Positions 1 through 7,622 of a stretch of DNA of 64,000 nucleotides are shown here, piece after piece. Origin of the DNA: Kitasatospora sp. A2-31 (lineage in GTDB: Bacteria > Actinomycetota > Actinomycetes > Streptomycetales > Streptomycetaceae); NCBI RefSeq assembly GCF_022288725.1, contig NZ_JAKNTA010000001.1, positions 275,528 through 339,527 of the forward strand. Direction: 5' to 3'. Made by a program: the position numbers and the translations under genes. Every line of letters starts with the position of its first letter. Positions within the stretch are counted from its first letter, which is position 1. Below the pieces are notes generated by a model, which was given only the letters and a program-made list of their open reading frames with translations, was not told where the DNA came from and ran no database searches.

Positions 1-987
1 AGCCACGGCTACGACACCGCCGACCGCCTCACCGACGCCGGCTACGTCTACGACGCCTACGGCCGCACCACCGCCCTGCCGAAGGGCACCCAGCTGAGCT
101 ACTACGTCAACGACCTGGTGCGCAGCGAGACCCTCGGCGACACCCGCAAGACCTGGGACCTCGACGCCTCCGGCCGCCTCGCGGTCAGCACCACGGAGAC
201 CAAGGGCGCGGACGGCACCTGGGCCGTCACCGACCTGTCGACCAACCACTTCGACGGCGGCAACGACAGCCCGGCCTGGCAGCAGGACGCGGCCGGCCGG
301 CTGACCCGCCACGTCCAGGACCTCACCGGCCAGCTCACGGCCGCCACCGGCACCGACGGCGGCGCGATCCTGCTGCTGACCAACCTGCACGGTGACGTCT
401 CGGTCCAGATGTCCCCCGACGGCACGCAGGACCTCGCCGTCTACCACTACGACGAGTACGGCAACGTCGTCGACGCCACCGGCTCGACCGAGTACGGCTG
501 GCTGGGCGGCTCGCAGCGCGGGTCCGACAGCCTCTCCGGCCTCACCCTGATGGGCGTGCGCCTCTACGACGCCACCACCGGCCGGTTCCTGCAGACCGAC
601 CCGGTGCTGGAGGGCTCGCCGAACGCCTACGGCTACCCGGTCGACCCGATCACCATGGACGACCTGACCGGGATGTCCTGGCGGAAGAAGTGGACCGCCT
701 ACTTCAGCCGGTCCGAGGGCAACACCATCGGCACCCTGCTGTACATCTCCGGCAAGATCGGCCAGGGCATCTCCAAGATCCTGCGGAAGCTGCCGCACTG
801 GGCCGCCCGGGCCGCCGGCTACGTCCTGTGGGCGCTGTCCTACCTGATGAAGCGGATCGGCAAGCAGTTCCTCAAGGCCGCCAACAAGCGCGGCAGCCAC
901 GGGGTGAAGTTCGTCTTCGGGATCTGGCGCTCCAGCCACTGGTGGGTGCCGGACCGCCCGATCTACCGGGTCAGCCCGCGGTACTGA
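1..987 (+). CDS. Rhs/YD-repeat polymorphic toxin, C-terminal part (5' end outside window)
   Basis: The frame is open from base 1, so the start lies upstream. The 328 visible residues hold YD-type repeats (YDTADRLTDAGY, HYDEYGNVVDATG) and then the Rhs-associated core (GVRLYDATTGRFLQTDP ... PITMDDLTG), which in this family closes the shell and precedes the variable toxin tip. The tip, from about base 673, is roughly 104 residues. It is basic and aromatic, with an amphipathic Lys-rich stretch, a hydrophobic helix (AARAAGYVLWALSYLM) followed at once by KRIGK, and a Trp/Arg-rich end. I do not recognise the tip as a known nuclease or deaminase, and a membrane-acting toxin is only a guess. No small same-strand gene follows that could be the immunity protein; the next gene is a convergent nickel permease. 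A perfect hairpin follows the stop. Confidence 0.85.
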   Translation, partial: SHGYDTADRLTDAGYVYDAYGRTTALPKGTQLSYYVNDLVRSETLGDTRKTWDLDASGRLAVSTTETKGADGTWAVTDLSTNHFDGGNDSPAWQQDAAGRLTRHVQDLTGQLTAATGTDGGAILLLTNLHGDVSVQMSPDGTQDLAVYHYDEYGNVVDATGSTEYGWLGGSQRGSDSLSGLTLMGVRLYDATTGRFLQTDPVLEGSPNAYGYPVDPITMDDLTGMSWRKKWTAYFSRSEGNTIGTLLYISGKIGQGISKILRKLPHWAARAAGYVLWALSYLMKRIGKQFLKAANKRGSHGVKFVFGIWRSSHWWVPDRPIYRVSPRY

Positions 988-1022
988 GGCGCAGCCGACG
1001 GCCCGCCGAGGTGAGACGGGAA

Positions 1023-1052
1023 GGCCGGCCCGGGGTTCGCCCCGGGCCGGCC
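1023..1052 (+). terminator. Hairpin terminator after the Rhs gene
   Basis: A perfect 13-bp inverted repeat (GGCCGGCCCGGGG, loop TTCG, then its complement) lies 36 bases after the stop. There is no T-run, as is usual in these genomes. It could also serve the convergent nickel permease. The stretch 1053-1171 that follows is low-complexity CGCTCCGCC-rich sequence with no gene visible. Confidence 0.75.
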
Positions 1053-1171
1053 GCTTCGTGTTGCCCGCCCCGCTCCGCTCCGCCTGCTCGGCGTGCTCCG
1101 CCCGCCGCGCCCGTTCTCTCGCTCCGCCCGCTCCGCCGGCTGCGCCCGCTCTCTCACTCCGCCCGCTCGGG

Positions 1172-2272
1172 CTACTCGGCCTTCTCGGCCGCCGCGGCCA
1201 GCCCGGCCGACCACTTCTCCTCGACGTTGCCGAGCTTCCAGTAGGCGATCGCCGCCGCCCAGGTGAGCACGAAGAGGCCGACGATGGCGTAGCCGACGAA
1301 GTTGAGGTCGAGCTCGCCGATCCAGGCGACCGGGCCGCTGGTGACCTCCAGCTTCTCGCCGAGCAGGCCGATCAGCTCGATCGAGCCGATGACGAGGGCG
1401 ACCACCACGGAGAGCCCGGTCACGGTCAGGTTGTAGTAGATCTTGCGGACCGGCTTGGAGAACGCCCACTCGTAGGCGAAGTTCATGAACGAGCCGTCGA
1501 TGGTGTCCAGCAGGCTCATCCCCGCCGCGAACAGGACCGGCAGCACCAGCAGGGCGTACCAGGGCAGTTGGAACGCCGCCGCGCCGCCCGCCAGCACCAG
1601 CAGCGAGACCTCGGTGGCGGTGTCGAAGCCGAGCCCGAAGAGCAGGCCCACCGGGTACATGTGCCAGGACTTGGTGACGGCCCTGGTCACCCGCCCCAGG
1701 ATGCGGTTCATCAGGCCGCGCTTCTCCAGCTGCTCCTCCAGCTCGGCCTCGTCGAACTCGCCCTCGCGCATCTTGCGGAACACCCTGAGGATGCCGTTGA
1801 AGGCCCCCAGGTTGATCAGGCCGAGCGCGAGCAGGAACGTCCCGGAGACGGTGACGCCGATCAGGCCGGTCGCCTCGTGCAGGGTGGAGTCGTCGGCCTC
1901 CAGCTGCCCGGCGAGCGACTTGATGCCGAAGGCGAGCAGGGCGCAGAGGCCGAAGACGATGGAGGAGTGACCGAGCGAGAACCAGAAGCCGACCGACAGC
2001 GGCCGCTTGCCCTGGCCCATCAGCTTGCGGGTGGTGTTGTCGATGGCGGCGATGTGGTCCGCGTCGAAGGCGTGCCGCATGCCGAGGGTGTAGGCGGTGA
2101 GGCCCATGCCCGCCCCGAAGACCTGGCCGCCCACGTCGTAGTGCTCGGGCGCGATGACCGCGAGCAGCGTGAACCAGCCGATCACGTGCAGGGCGAGGAT
2201 GAATCCCCCCATGCCGGCCAGGCGGATCCATTCCTCACGGGTGAGCCGGTCGCGCCAGCGGGGGCCGGTCAT
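1172..2272 (-). CDS. HoxN/HupN/NixA-family nickel/cobalt permease (NiCoT)
   Basis: A 366-residue polytopic membrane protein that takes up Ni2+ (possibly Co2+) at high affinity. All three family signatures are present: RHAFDADHIAAIDNTTRK (the HX4DH metal-selectivity helix), FWFSLGHSSIVF, and LGFDTATEVSLL. Length fits the family. The ATG at 2272 is preceded by GGAAAGGA. The promoter side carries a long palindrome, GTAGTTGCA-N7-TGCAACTAC, that resembles a nickel-dependent Nur site, so repression by Ni-Nur is likely. The plausible user inside the window is the urease-like pair 26 kb away, and Ni-superoxide dismutase is another usual client in this group. Substrate preference for Ni over Co cannot be settled from sequence alone. 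Confidence 0.93.
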   Translation of the reverse strand: MTGPRWRDRLTREEWIRLAGMGGFILALHVIGWFTLLAVIAPEHYDVGGQVFGAGMGLTAYTLGMRHAFDADHIAAIDNTTRKLMGQGKRPLSVGFWFSLGHSSIVFGLCALLAFGIKSLAGQLEADDSTLHEATGLIGVTVSGTFLLALGLINLGAFNGILRVFRKMREGEFDEAELEEQLEKRGLMNRILGRVTRAVTKSWHMYPVGLLFGLGFDTATEVSLLVLAGGAAAFQLPWYALLVLPVLFAAGMSLLDTIDGSFMNFAYEWAFSKPVRKIYYNLTVTGLSVVVALVIGSIELIGLLGEKLEVTSGPVAWIGELDLNFVGYAIVGLFVLTWAAAIAYWKLGNVEEKWSAGLAAAAEKAE

Positions 2273-2327
2273 CGTTTCGTCCTTTCCTGGGCCTTTCGAG
2301 CTGGGCCATCTTTCCCCCAGGAGGGAA

Positions 2328-2352
2328 GTAGTTGCAAGTCATGTGCAACTAC
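2328..2352 (-). promoter_or_regulatory. Nur-box-like palindrome upstream of the nickel permease
   Basis: A perfect 9-bp inverted repeat with a 7-bp spacer (GTAGTTGCA ... TGCAACTAC). Read as the described Streptomyces Nur consensus tTGCaa-N5-ttGCAA it gives TTGCAA-GTCAT-GTGCAA (2332-2348). It lies 55 bases upstream of the permease ATG, where a repressor would block transcription. Assignment to Nur is inferred from this match and from the function of the gene. Confidence 0.65.
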
Positions 2353-2443
2353 GAGCCGGTCACCTTCACCGCGCGACCACGCCCGCAGCACTCGTCATGA
2401 ACCGTACAAACGCTCGTAACCTCCAGGGCCTTTCGGTCGCCCG

Positions 2444-2482
2444 TCTACGCGCGGATACTCGACCTCTACGCGCGAATACTCG
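2444..2482 (+). repeat. Direct repeat (2 x 18 bp, 21-bp period) upstream of the secreted protein gene
   Basis: TCTACGCGCGGATACTCG (2444-2461) and TCTACGCGCGAATACTCG (2465-2482) differ at one base and start 21 bp apart, two helical turns. They lie 37-75 bases before the ATG at 2519. Each copy contains a GATACT/AATACT hexamer that could act as a -10 element. The layout suits a regulator binding as a tandem dimer; no regulator is assigned. Confidence 0.5.
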
Positions 2483-2518
2483 GCGCCGCCCCCTCAACTC
2501 CCCACGGAGGAACGGCAC

Positions 2519-3484
2519 ATGAACCGCACTCGAACGGCTGCCGCGCTGGCCTCGTCGGCCCTGTTCGCGGCCGGCCTGACCACGCTGGCCCCCACCGCGT
2601 CCGCCACCCCGACCGCCGGCGTCGCCCCCACCGCGGCCACCGCCGCCCTGACCGCCACCCCCCACCGGGTGCTGTTCGACAACAGCAAGGGCGAGACCGC
2701 CGGGAACGCCGACTGGATCATCTCCACCGCCCAGCCCGACCCGCTCGCCCAGAACGCCAGCCCCACCACCGAGAAGAGCTGGACCGGCGCGCTCTCCGCC
2801 TGGGGCGTCGCCCTCCAGAAGACCGGCCAGTACAGCCTCAAGACCCTCCCGGCCGGCTCCACCATCAGCTACGGCACGGGCGCCGCCCTGGACCTCGCCA
2901 AGTTCGACACCTTCGTGGTCCCCGAGCCGAACATCCGGTTCAGCGCCGCCGAGAAGGCCGCGCTGATCCGCTTCGTGCAGAACGGCGGCGGGCTCTTCCT
3001 GATCTCGGACCACACCCAGAGCGACCGCAACAACGACGGCTGGGACTCCCCCGCGATCATCAACGACCTGTTCACCGACAACGGCGTGGACGACGACGAC
3101 CCGTTCGGGATCTCGGTCGACGTCAAGAACATCTCCACCGACAACCCGCGCGCCGTCGCCGACGCCGCCGACCCGGTGCTGCACGGCCCGTTCGGCACCG
3201 TCACCGGCTCGATCCTGCGCTCCGGCACCACCTTCACCCTCGAGCCGGCCGACAACCCGAACGTCAAGGGCCTCGTCTACCGGACCGGCTACAGCGGCAC
3301 CACCGGCGCCTTCTTCGCCACCAGCACCTACGGCTCCGGCCGGGTCGCGGTCTGGGGCGACAGCTCCCCGGCCGACGACGGCACCGGGCAGCCGGGCAAC
3401 AACCTCTTCAACGGCTGGAACGACCCGGCCGGCACCAACGCCGCCCTGGCGCTGAACGCCACGGCGTGGCTCAGCAAGGCCTGA
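2519..3484 (+). CDS. Secreted GATase-like / hydrolase-like protein
   Basis: A 321-residue exported protein. The ATG has a strong GGAGGAA site 7 bases upstream. Residues 1 to about 30 are a Sec signal peptide (AALASSALFAAGLTTLAPTASA), followed by an Ala/Thr-rich spacer. The mature part starts with VLFDNSKGETAGNADW, contains YGTGAALDLAKFDTFVVPEPN, FVQNGGGLFLISDHTQSDRNN and an acidic DNGVDDDDPFG stretch, and ends in YGSGRVAVWGDSSPADDGTG. The FDTFVVPE ... GGGLFLISDH layout resembles class-I glutamine-amidotransferase-like (ThuA/DUF4350) folds, where a Gly-rich strand follows a parallel sheet. The exact enzyme activity is not recognisable. It is monocistronic and possibly controlled by the direct repeat upstream. 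Confidence 0.75.
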   Translation: MNRTRTAAALASSALFAAGLTTLAPTASATPTAGVAPTAATAALTATPHRVLFDNSKGETAGNADWIISTAQPDPLAQNASPTTEKSWTGALSAWGVALQKTGQYSLKTLPAGSTISYGTGAALDLAKFDTFVVPEPNIRFSAAEKAALIRFVQNGGGLFLISDHTQSDRNNDGWDSPAIINDLFTDNGVDDDDPFGISVDVKNISTDNPRAVADAADPVLHGPFGTVTGSILRSGTTFTLEPADNPNVKGLVYRTGYSGTTGAFFATSTYGSGRVAVWGDSSPADDGTGQPGNNLFNGWNDPAGTNAALALNATAWLSKA

Positions 3485-3643
3485 CGGCGGGGCCCCGCCG
3501 TCCTGGTGGGCCCGGCCCGGGCCGGGCTCACCAGGACAGCGCCCGCCGCCTCCCCTAGGGTCGGAATGCTGACGCCCGCGGCGCGGGGCCGCTCCGGCCA
3601 CCCCGCCCCACGGGCCCGCCGACCGGGACCGCTGGGAGCCGCC

Positions 3644-5569
3644 ATGTCGCACCCGACCCCCTCGTACCCCTTCCGCACCACCCGCGAGGACCTGCGCATC
3701 CCCCTCTCCGACGGCACCGAGCTCCGCGCGCGGCTCTGGCGCCCGGTGACCGACGCACCGGTGCCCGCCGTGCTGGAGTACTCCGCCGGCCGCCTCACCG
3801 ACTGGACCGCCACCGACGACGCCCGCCGCCACCCCTGGTACGCCGGCCACGGCTACGCCTGCCTCCGGGTCGACGCCCGCGGTCACGGCAACTCCGGCGG
3901 CCGGCCCGCCGGCACCGGCGAGCCCGCCCCGGCCGACCCGTCGGCCGTCGATTCGGCGGACGGCGCCGAGGTCCTCACCTGGCTGGCCACCCAGCCCTGG
4001 TGCAGCGGCCGGATCGGTCTGCTCGGCACCGGCGCCGCCGGCCGCACCGCGCTGCTCCTGGCCGCCCGCGCCCCGGACGCCGTCCACGCCGTGGTCGCCG
4101 CCTGCCCCGAGGTCGGCGACCGCCTCGGCGGCGCCGTCCCGGCCGCCGACCTGCACGTCCGCGCCACCGCCCGGCTCGCCGACGCGGCCCGCCCGCCGGA
4201 CCCGCAGTACGTCGGCGACGACTGGGCGCGGATGTGGCGCGAGCGGCTGGAGTCGCTGGAGCCGTCCTTCCCGCAGCGGCTCGCCGCCGCGACCGGGCAG
4301 CCGGCGCCCGGGGAGCCGCCCGGCACCGCCGTCGTCCCCACCTTCGCCGTCGCCGGCTGGGGCGACCCGTCCTGCTCCGCCGTCCTGGGGCTGCTCTCCT
4401 CCGGCCCCGTCCCGGTCCGCGCCGTGCTCGGCCCCTGGCCGCACGGGCTGCCCGACGAGGTCCTGCCGGAAACGCTGCGCTGGTGGGACCACTGGCTCCG
4501 GGACGTCGACAGCGGCGCCCTGAAGACCCCCGTCCTGCGCAGCTGGATCAGCGGCCGCTGGACCGGCGAGGAGGCCTGGCCCTCCCCCGACGTCCGGGAC
4601 ATCCACTACGGCCTCGACGGCCCGCTGCGCACCGCCGGCACCGCCTCCGACGACCGCTACGTCCAGGTCCGCTCACCCCAGCACACCGGTCTCAACGCCG
4701 GTGCGTACGTCCCGCTCGGCCGCCCCGCCGACCTGCCGCCGGACCAGCGCGAGGAGGACGGGCGCTCGGTGTGCTTCGACTCCCTGCCGCTGCCGGAACC
4801 GCTCGAACTGCTCGGCGTCCCGTCCCTGCAGCTGCGGCTGCGCCCCTCGGCAGGCGCCGGCCTGGTGGTCGCCCGGCTCTGCGACGTCGCCCCGGACGGC
4901 ACGTCCGCGCTGGTCACCCGCGGCGCGCTGGCCGCGCCCCCGGCCGGGGACCCGGCGCCCGACGCCGTCGTCGAGCTCGCCGCGACCGGCCACACCGTGC
5001 CGGCCGGGCACCGCCTGCGGCTCGCGCTCTCCTCCACCTACTGGCCGTGGCTCTGGCCGGACCCCGAGCCCGCCGGCTTCGGCCTCGACCCCTCGCACAG
5101 CACCCTCACGCTCCCGGTGCGCCACCTGGCCGCGGACTCCGGCGCCGAGCCCGTCGGCTTCGCCTCCCCCACCCTCCCGCTGCCCCCGCCGCTCCACATC
5201 ACCGAACCGCTCACCGCCCGCCCGGAACGCCTCACCGTCCACGACATCGGCCGGCACGAGTGGCGCACCGAGCTCTCGCCCGCCGGCGACGGCACCCGCA
5301 CCCACCCCGACGGCCTGGTCCGCGACGAGCACACCGTCACCGCCTACCGCATCCTCACCGGTGCCCCGCTCAGCGCCCAGGCCCGCACCGACCACAGCGT
5401 CCGGCTCGAACGCCCGGCCATCGGCTGGGACGTCACCATCCACACCCGCACCGAACTCCGCTGCACCGCGACCCACTTCCTCGCCCACACCCACCTGACC
5501 GCCCTCGAAGCCGGCACCACCGTCTTCACCCGCGACTGGCAGCACCGCATCCCGCGGAAGGGCGCCTGA
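3644..5569 (+). CDS. CocE/NonD-type acyl hydrolase homologue lacking the nucleophile serine
   Basis: A 641-residue protein with the two-part layout of X-Pro dipeptidyl-peptidase/CocE esterases: an alpha/beta-hydrolase domain (about 1-300) and a C-terminal jelly-roll domain (about 370-560, with VVARLCDVAPDGTSALVTRG and PAGHRLRLALSSTYWPWLWP). The ATG at 3644 has GGGAG just upstream; the in-frame sequence before it is low-complexity and lacks a site. Family members carry G-x-S-x-G-G at the elbow; here the aligned segment is IGLLGTGAAG, putting Gly at residue 130 in place of Ser. The Asp (GWGDP, D241) and His (GPWPHG, H267) positions are kept. A C-terminal tail of about 80 residues follows. It is either a pseudo-enzyme or uses an unusual nucleophile. 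It is cytoplasmic, with no signal peptide. Confidence 0.85.
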   Translation: MSHPTPSYPFRTTREDLRIPLSDGTELRARLWRPVTDAPVPAVLEYSAGRLTDWTATDDARRHPWYAGHGYACLRVDARGHGNSGGRPAGTGEPAPADPSAVDSADGAEVLTWLATQPWCSGRIGLLGTGAAGRTALLLAARAPDAVHAVVAACPEVGDRLGGAVPAADLHVRATARLADAARPPDPQYVGDDWARMWRERLESLEPSFPQRLAAATGQPAPGEPPGTAVVPTFAVAGWGDPSCSAVLGLLSSGPVPVRAVLGPWPHGLPDEVLPETLRWWDHWLRDVDSGALKTPVLRSWISGRWTGEEAWPSPDVRDIHYGLDGPLRTAGTASDDRYVQVRSPQHTGLNAGAYVPLGRPADLPPDQREEDGRSVCFDSLPLPEPLELLGVPSLQLRLRPSAGAGLVVARLCDVAPDGTSALVTRGALAAPPAGDPAPDAVVELAATGHTVPAGHRLRLALSSTYWPWLWPDPEPAGFGLDPSHSTLTLPVRHLAADSGAEPVGFASPTLPLPPPLHITEPLTARPERLTVHDIGRHEWRTELSPAGDGTRTHPDGLVRDEHTVTAYRILTGAPLSAQARTDHSVRLERPAIGWDVTIHTRTELRCTATHFLAHTHLTALEAGTTVFTRDWQHRIPRKGA

Positions 5570-5589
5570 GCGAGGCGAGGACGCGCGCC

Positions 5590-5624
5590 GCCCGGCACGG
5601 GCTCCCCTGTGACCCGTGCCGGGC
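5590..5624 (+). terminator. Hairpin terminator between convergent genes
   Basis: A perfect 12-bp stem, GCCCGGCACGGG with an 11-base loop and its complement, lies 20 bases after the CocE-like stop and 24 bases from the end of the convergent membrane-protein gene, so it can serve both. Confidence 0.75.
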
Positions 5625-5648
5625 GACGACGACCGTGGTGGCTGCCGG

Positions 5649-6860
5649 TCAGCGCCGCCAGGACGGGGCGGTGGCGATGGCCTTGAGCTGGTCGAGGCCG
5701 AGGGCCGGGGTGCCCGGGCGGAAGGTGTAGCCGTTCTCCCCGTTCCACTCGTTGATCTCGATGGCCCGGCCGTCGGCGTAGTGGACCGCCGCCGACCAGT
5801 GCAGGATCGGGTCGACCGCCGTCTTGCCGTTCCCGAACATGTTGGTGACGACGGTGCTGCCGTCCGGCCGGCGTTCCCGGACCGCCAGCGGGCCCGCCGA
5901 ACCCTCCGACTCCGCGTACTCCTTGTCGCTGATGCCCCGCTCGCCCGGCTCGGTGACGCTCACCGAGAGCATGCTGGTGCGGCCCTCGTACGTCACCGTG
6001 AGGTGCGGTCCGTTCCGGCCGTCCTGCCCGGACGGCACGGCGCCCGGGGGGAGCAGCGGGACGAGCGCCGCCAGCAGCTCCTCCGCCTTCGGACCAGGTT
6101 CGGGCGTCGGCGGCTTGGGCGCGTTCTCCCGCGCCGGCAGGGCGTCGAAGAGCCGCTCCCAGGCCGGCGCGGTCACCAGGGCTCGCAGCTGCTCGGCGTC
6201 GAGCGGCGGGCTCTCCCGGTTCGGCGTGGCCGGCTGCCCGTTGTGCTCGGTGATCATCACCTGTCGGCCGTCCGGCGCCGCCCAGGTGGCGCGCCACTCG
6301 CGGTGGTCGTCGGTGTTGCGGTCCTTGAGCTTGTCGACCACCAGCGCGGAGCCGTCGGGGGCGACGGTCCGCTCGCAGGACTCCTGCGGCATGGTGAAGC
6401 CGTCCATGCAGACGGCGCCCGCCTCCGGAGTGAGCTCGGTGCGGCTGACGGTGTAGGAGATGAGGCTCTCCCCCTTGCCGTCGTCGAACAGGACCGTGCC
6501 GCCGGTCTGGTACCGATCGCCGTTCGGTGCGCCCTCGGCGGGCGTGGCCGCGAACAGCACCCGGGACTTCCCCTGCGGCAGCAGCGCCGTGAACAGGTCG
6601 ATCGACTCCTCGGCGGTCATCGGGCGGACCGGCTCGGTGGCCGGATGTGCCGCGTGCGAGCCGGGCCAGCCGACGACGGTGGTGAGACCCGCGGTGACCA
6701 CCAGCGCGGCCGCCAGCCCGCCGGCGACCAGGGCACGCCGCTGGTTGCGCCGGCGCCGGCCACGGCGCTCGGCGGCGGCTGCGAGCGTGTGCAGCCCCGG
6801 TTCGGGCGCGAGCGCCACGGCGCCGCGCAGGGCCTGGGCGAATTCGTCCTCAAAGGACAC
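5649..6860 (-). CDS. Membrane-anchored partner protein of the SigE-family sigma factor
   Basis: A 403-residue single-pass protein. The N-terminus (about 1-40) is cytoplasmic and basic (ERRGRRRRNQRRAL), then comes one transmembrane helix (VAGGLAAALVVTAGLTTVVGW), then a large extracytoplasmic domain. The outer domain has two similar halves (TAEESIDLFTALLPQGKSR and KAEELLAALVPLLPPGAVP), so it may be an internal duplication. Its start overlaps the sigma-factor stop by 11 bases, so the two are translationally coupled. This topology is common downstream of SigE-family ECF genes in streptomycetes and suggests a sensor or anti-sigma role, but no zinc-binding anti-sigma motif (HxxxCxxC) is present. 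Function is inferred from position. Confidence 0.8.
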   Translation of the reverse strand: MSFEDEFAQALRGAVALAPEPGLHTLAAAAERRGRRRRNQRRALVAGGLAAALVVTAGLTTVVGWPGSHAAHPATEPVRPMTAEESIDLFTALLPQGKSRVLFAATPAEGAPNGDRYQTGGTVLFDDGKGESLISYTVSRTELTPEAGAVCMDGFTMPQESCERTVAPDGSALVVDKLKDRNTDDHREWRATWAAPDGRQVMITEHNGQPATPNRESPPLDAEQLRALVTAPAWERLFDALPARENAPKPPTPEPGPKAEELLAALVPLLPPGAVPSGQDGRNGPHLTVTYEGRTSMLSVSVTEPGERGISDKEYAESEGSAGPLAVRERRPDGSTVVTNMFGNGKTAVDPILHWSAAVHYADGRAIEINEWNGENGYTFRPGTPALGLDQLKAIATAPSWRR

Positions 6861-7461
6861 GACCGAGCACCGCCTTCCTGCCAGTGGGATCCGTTGTCGC
6901 GAGGCCGCCGGTGCCGCCGCTGTCGCCCCCGGCCTCCCCGCCGTCGCCGAGGCTCTCGCCGAGGGTGGCGCGCATCCGGGCCAGCGCCCGGCTGCTGCGC
7001 GAACGCACGGCCGTACTGCTCAGCCGCAGCGCCGCCGCGGTCTCCTCGACGCTTCGGTCCTCCCAGAACCGCAGCACGAGTACCGCGCGGTCCTGCGCCG
7101 GGAGCTCGCCGAGGGCGCGCAGCAGGGTGAGCCGCAGCGCCGGGTCCGGGCCGTCCACCGCGATGTCCGGAAGGGTGTCGGTCACCCGCTCCGAGCTGCT
7201 GCGCCGCCGCCGGTACGACAGGAAGGTGTTCACCAGCACGGTCTGGGCGTACCCGCTCGGGTTGTCCAGGCGGGATATCCGGCGCCACTTCACGAAGACG
7301 CGCCCGAGCGCCTCCTGGACCAGGTCCTCGGCCAGGTGGGCGTCTCCGCCGGTGAGAAGGAAGGCGGTGCGCAACAGGTGTCGGCCCCGCGAGACCGCGA
7401 AGGCCGGGAAGTCGGGCGGCACCGGCTCGGCCGGCTGTTCCGCGCTCGTTGAGTGGTCCAT
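6850..7461 (-). CDS. SigE-family ECF RNA polymerase sigma factor
   Basis: A 203-residue extracytoplasmic-function sigma factor. Region 2 is visible at about 20-90 (RHLLRTAFLLTGGDAHLAED, DLVQEALGRVFVKW), and region 4 at about 115-165 (LPAQDRAVLVLRFWEDRSVE, ETAAALRLSSTAVRSRSSRA), with the helix-turn-helix that reads the -35 element. A Gly-rich C-terminal tail of about 30 residues follows. The ATG at 7461 is preceded by AGAAGGGC. It is co-transcribed and coupled with the membrane partner downstream. The genes it controls cannot be named from the sequence; autoregulation is usual in this family. Confidence 0.92.
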   Translation of the reverse strand: MDHSTSAEQPAEPVPPDFPAFAVSRGRHLLRTAFLLTGGDAHLAEDLVQEALGRVFVKWRRISRLDNPSGYAQTVLVNTFLSYRRRRSSSERVTDTLPDIAVDGPDPALRLTLLRALGELPAQDRAVLVLRFWEDRSVEETAAALRLSSTAVRSRSSRALARMRATLGESLGDGGEAGGDSGGTGGLATTDPTGRKAVLGRVL

Positions 7462-7572
7462 GCCCTTCTAACGCTGTGGACACGCCGTCATGTGGCAGCG
7501 GTGGGGGAGGATCCTTTCACGGGTGCGTACCGGCGAGCCGGCGGGCCGCCGCAGGACGGCCCGGACGCACGC

Positions 7573-7604
7573 CGCGGCCGCCCGGTCGGGACCGGGCGGC
7601 CGCG
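7573..7604 (-). terminator. Hairpin terminator of the trypsin-like protease gene
   Basis: A perfect 14-bp stem (CGCGGCCGCCCGGT, loop CGGG, complement) lies 19 bases past the protease stop on the minus strand. Confidence 0.75.
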
Positions 7605-7622
7605 GGTCTCACCACGGGTGCG

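Noticed and set aside
2366..4606. Very long open frame on the minus strand (about 746 codons)
   Set aside because: It is Gly/Ala/Val-rich with no domain, runs opposite two well-supported genes, and arises from GC-rich codon structure.
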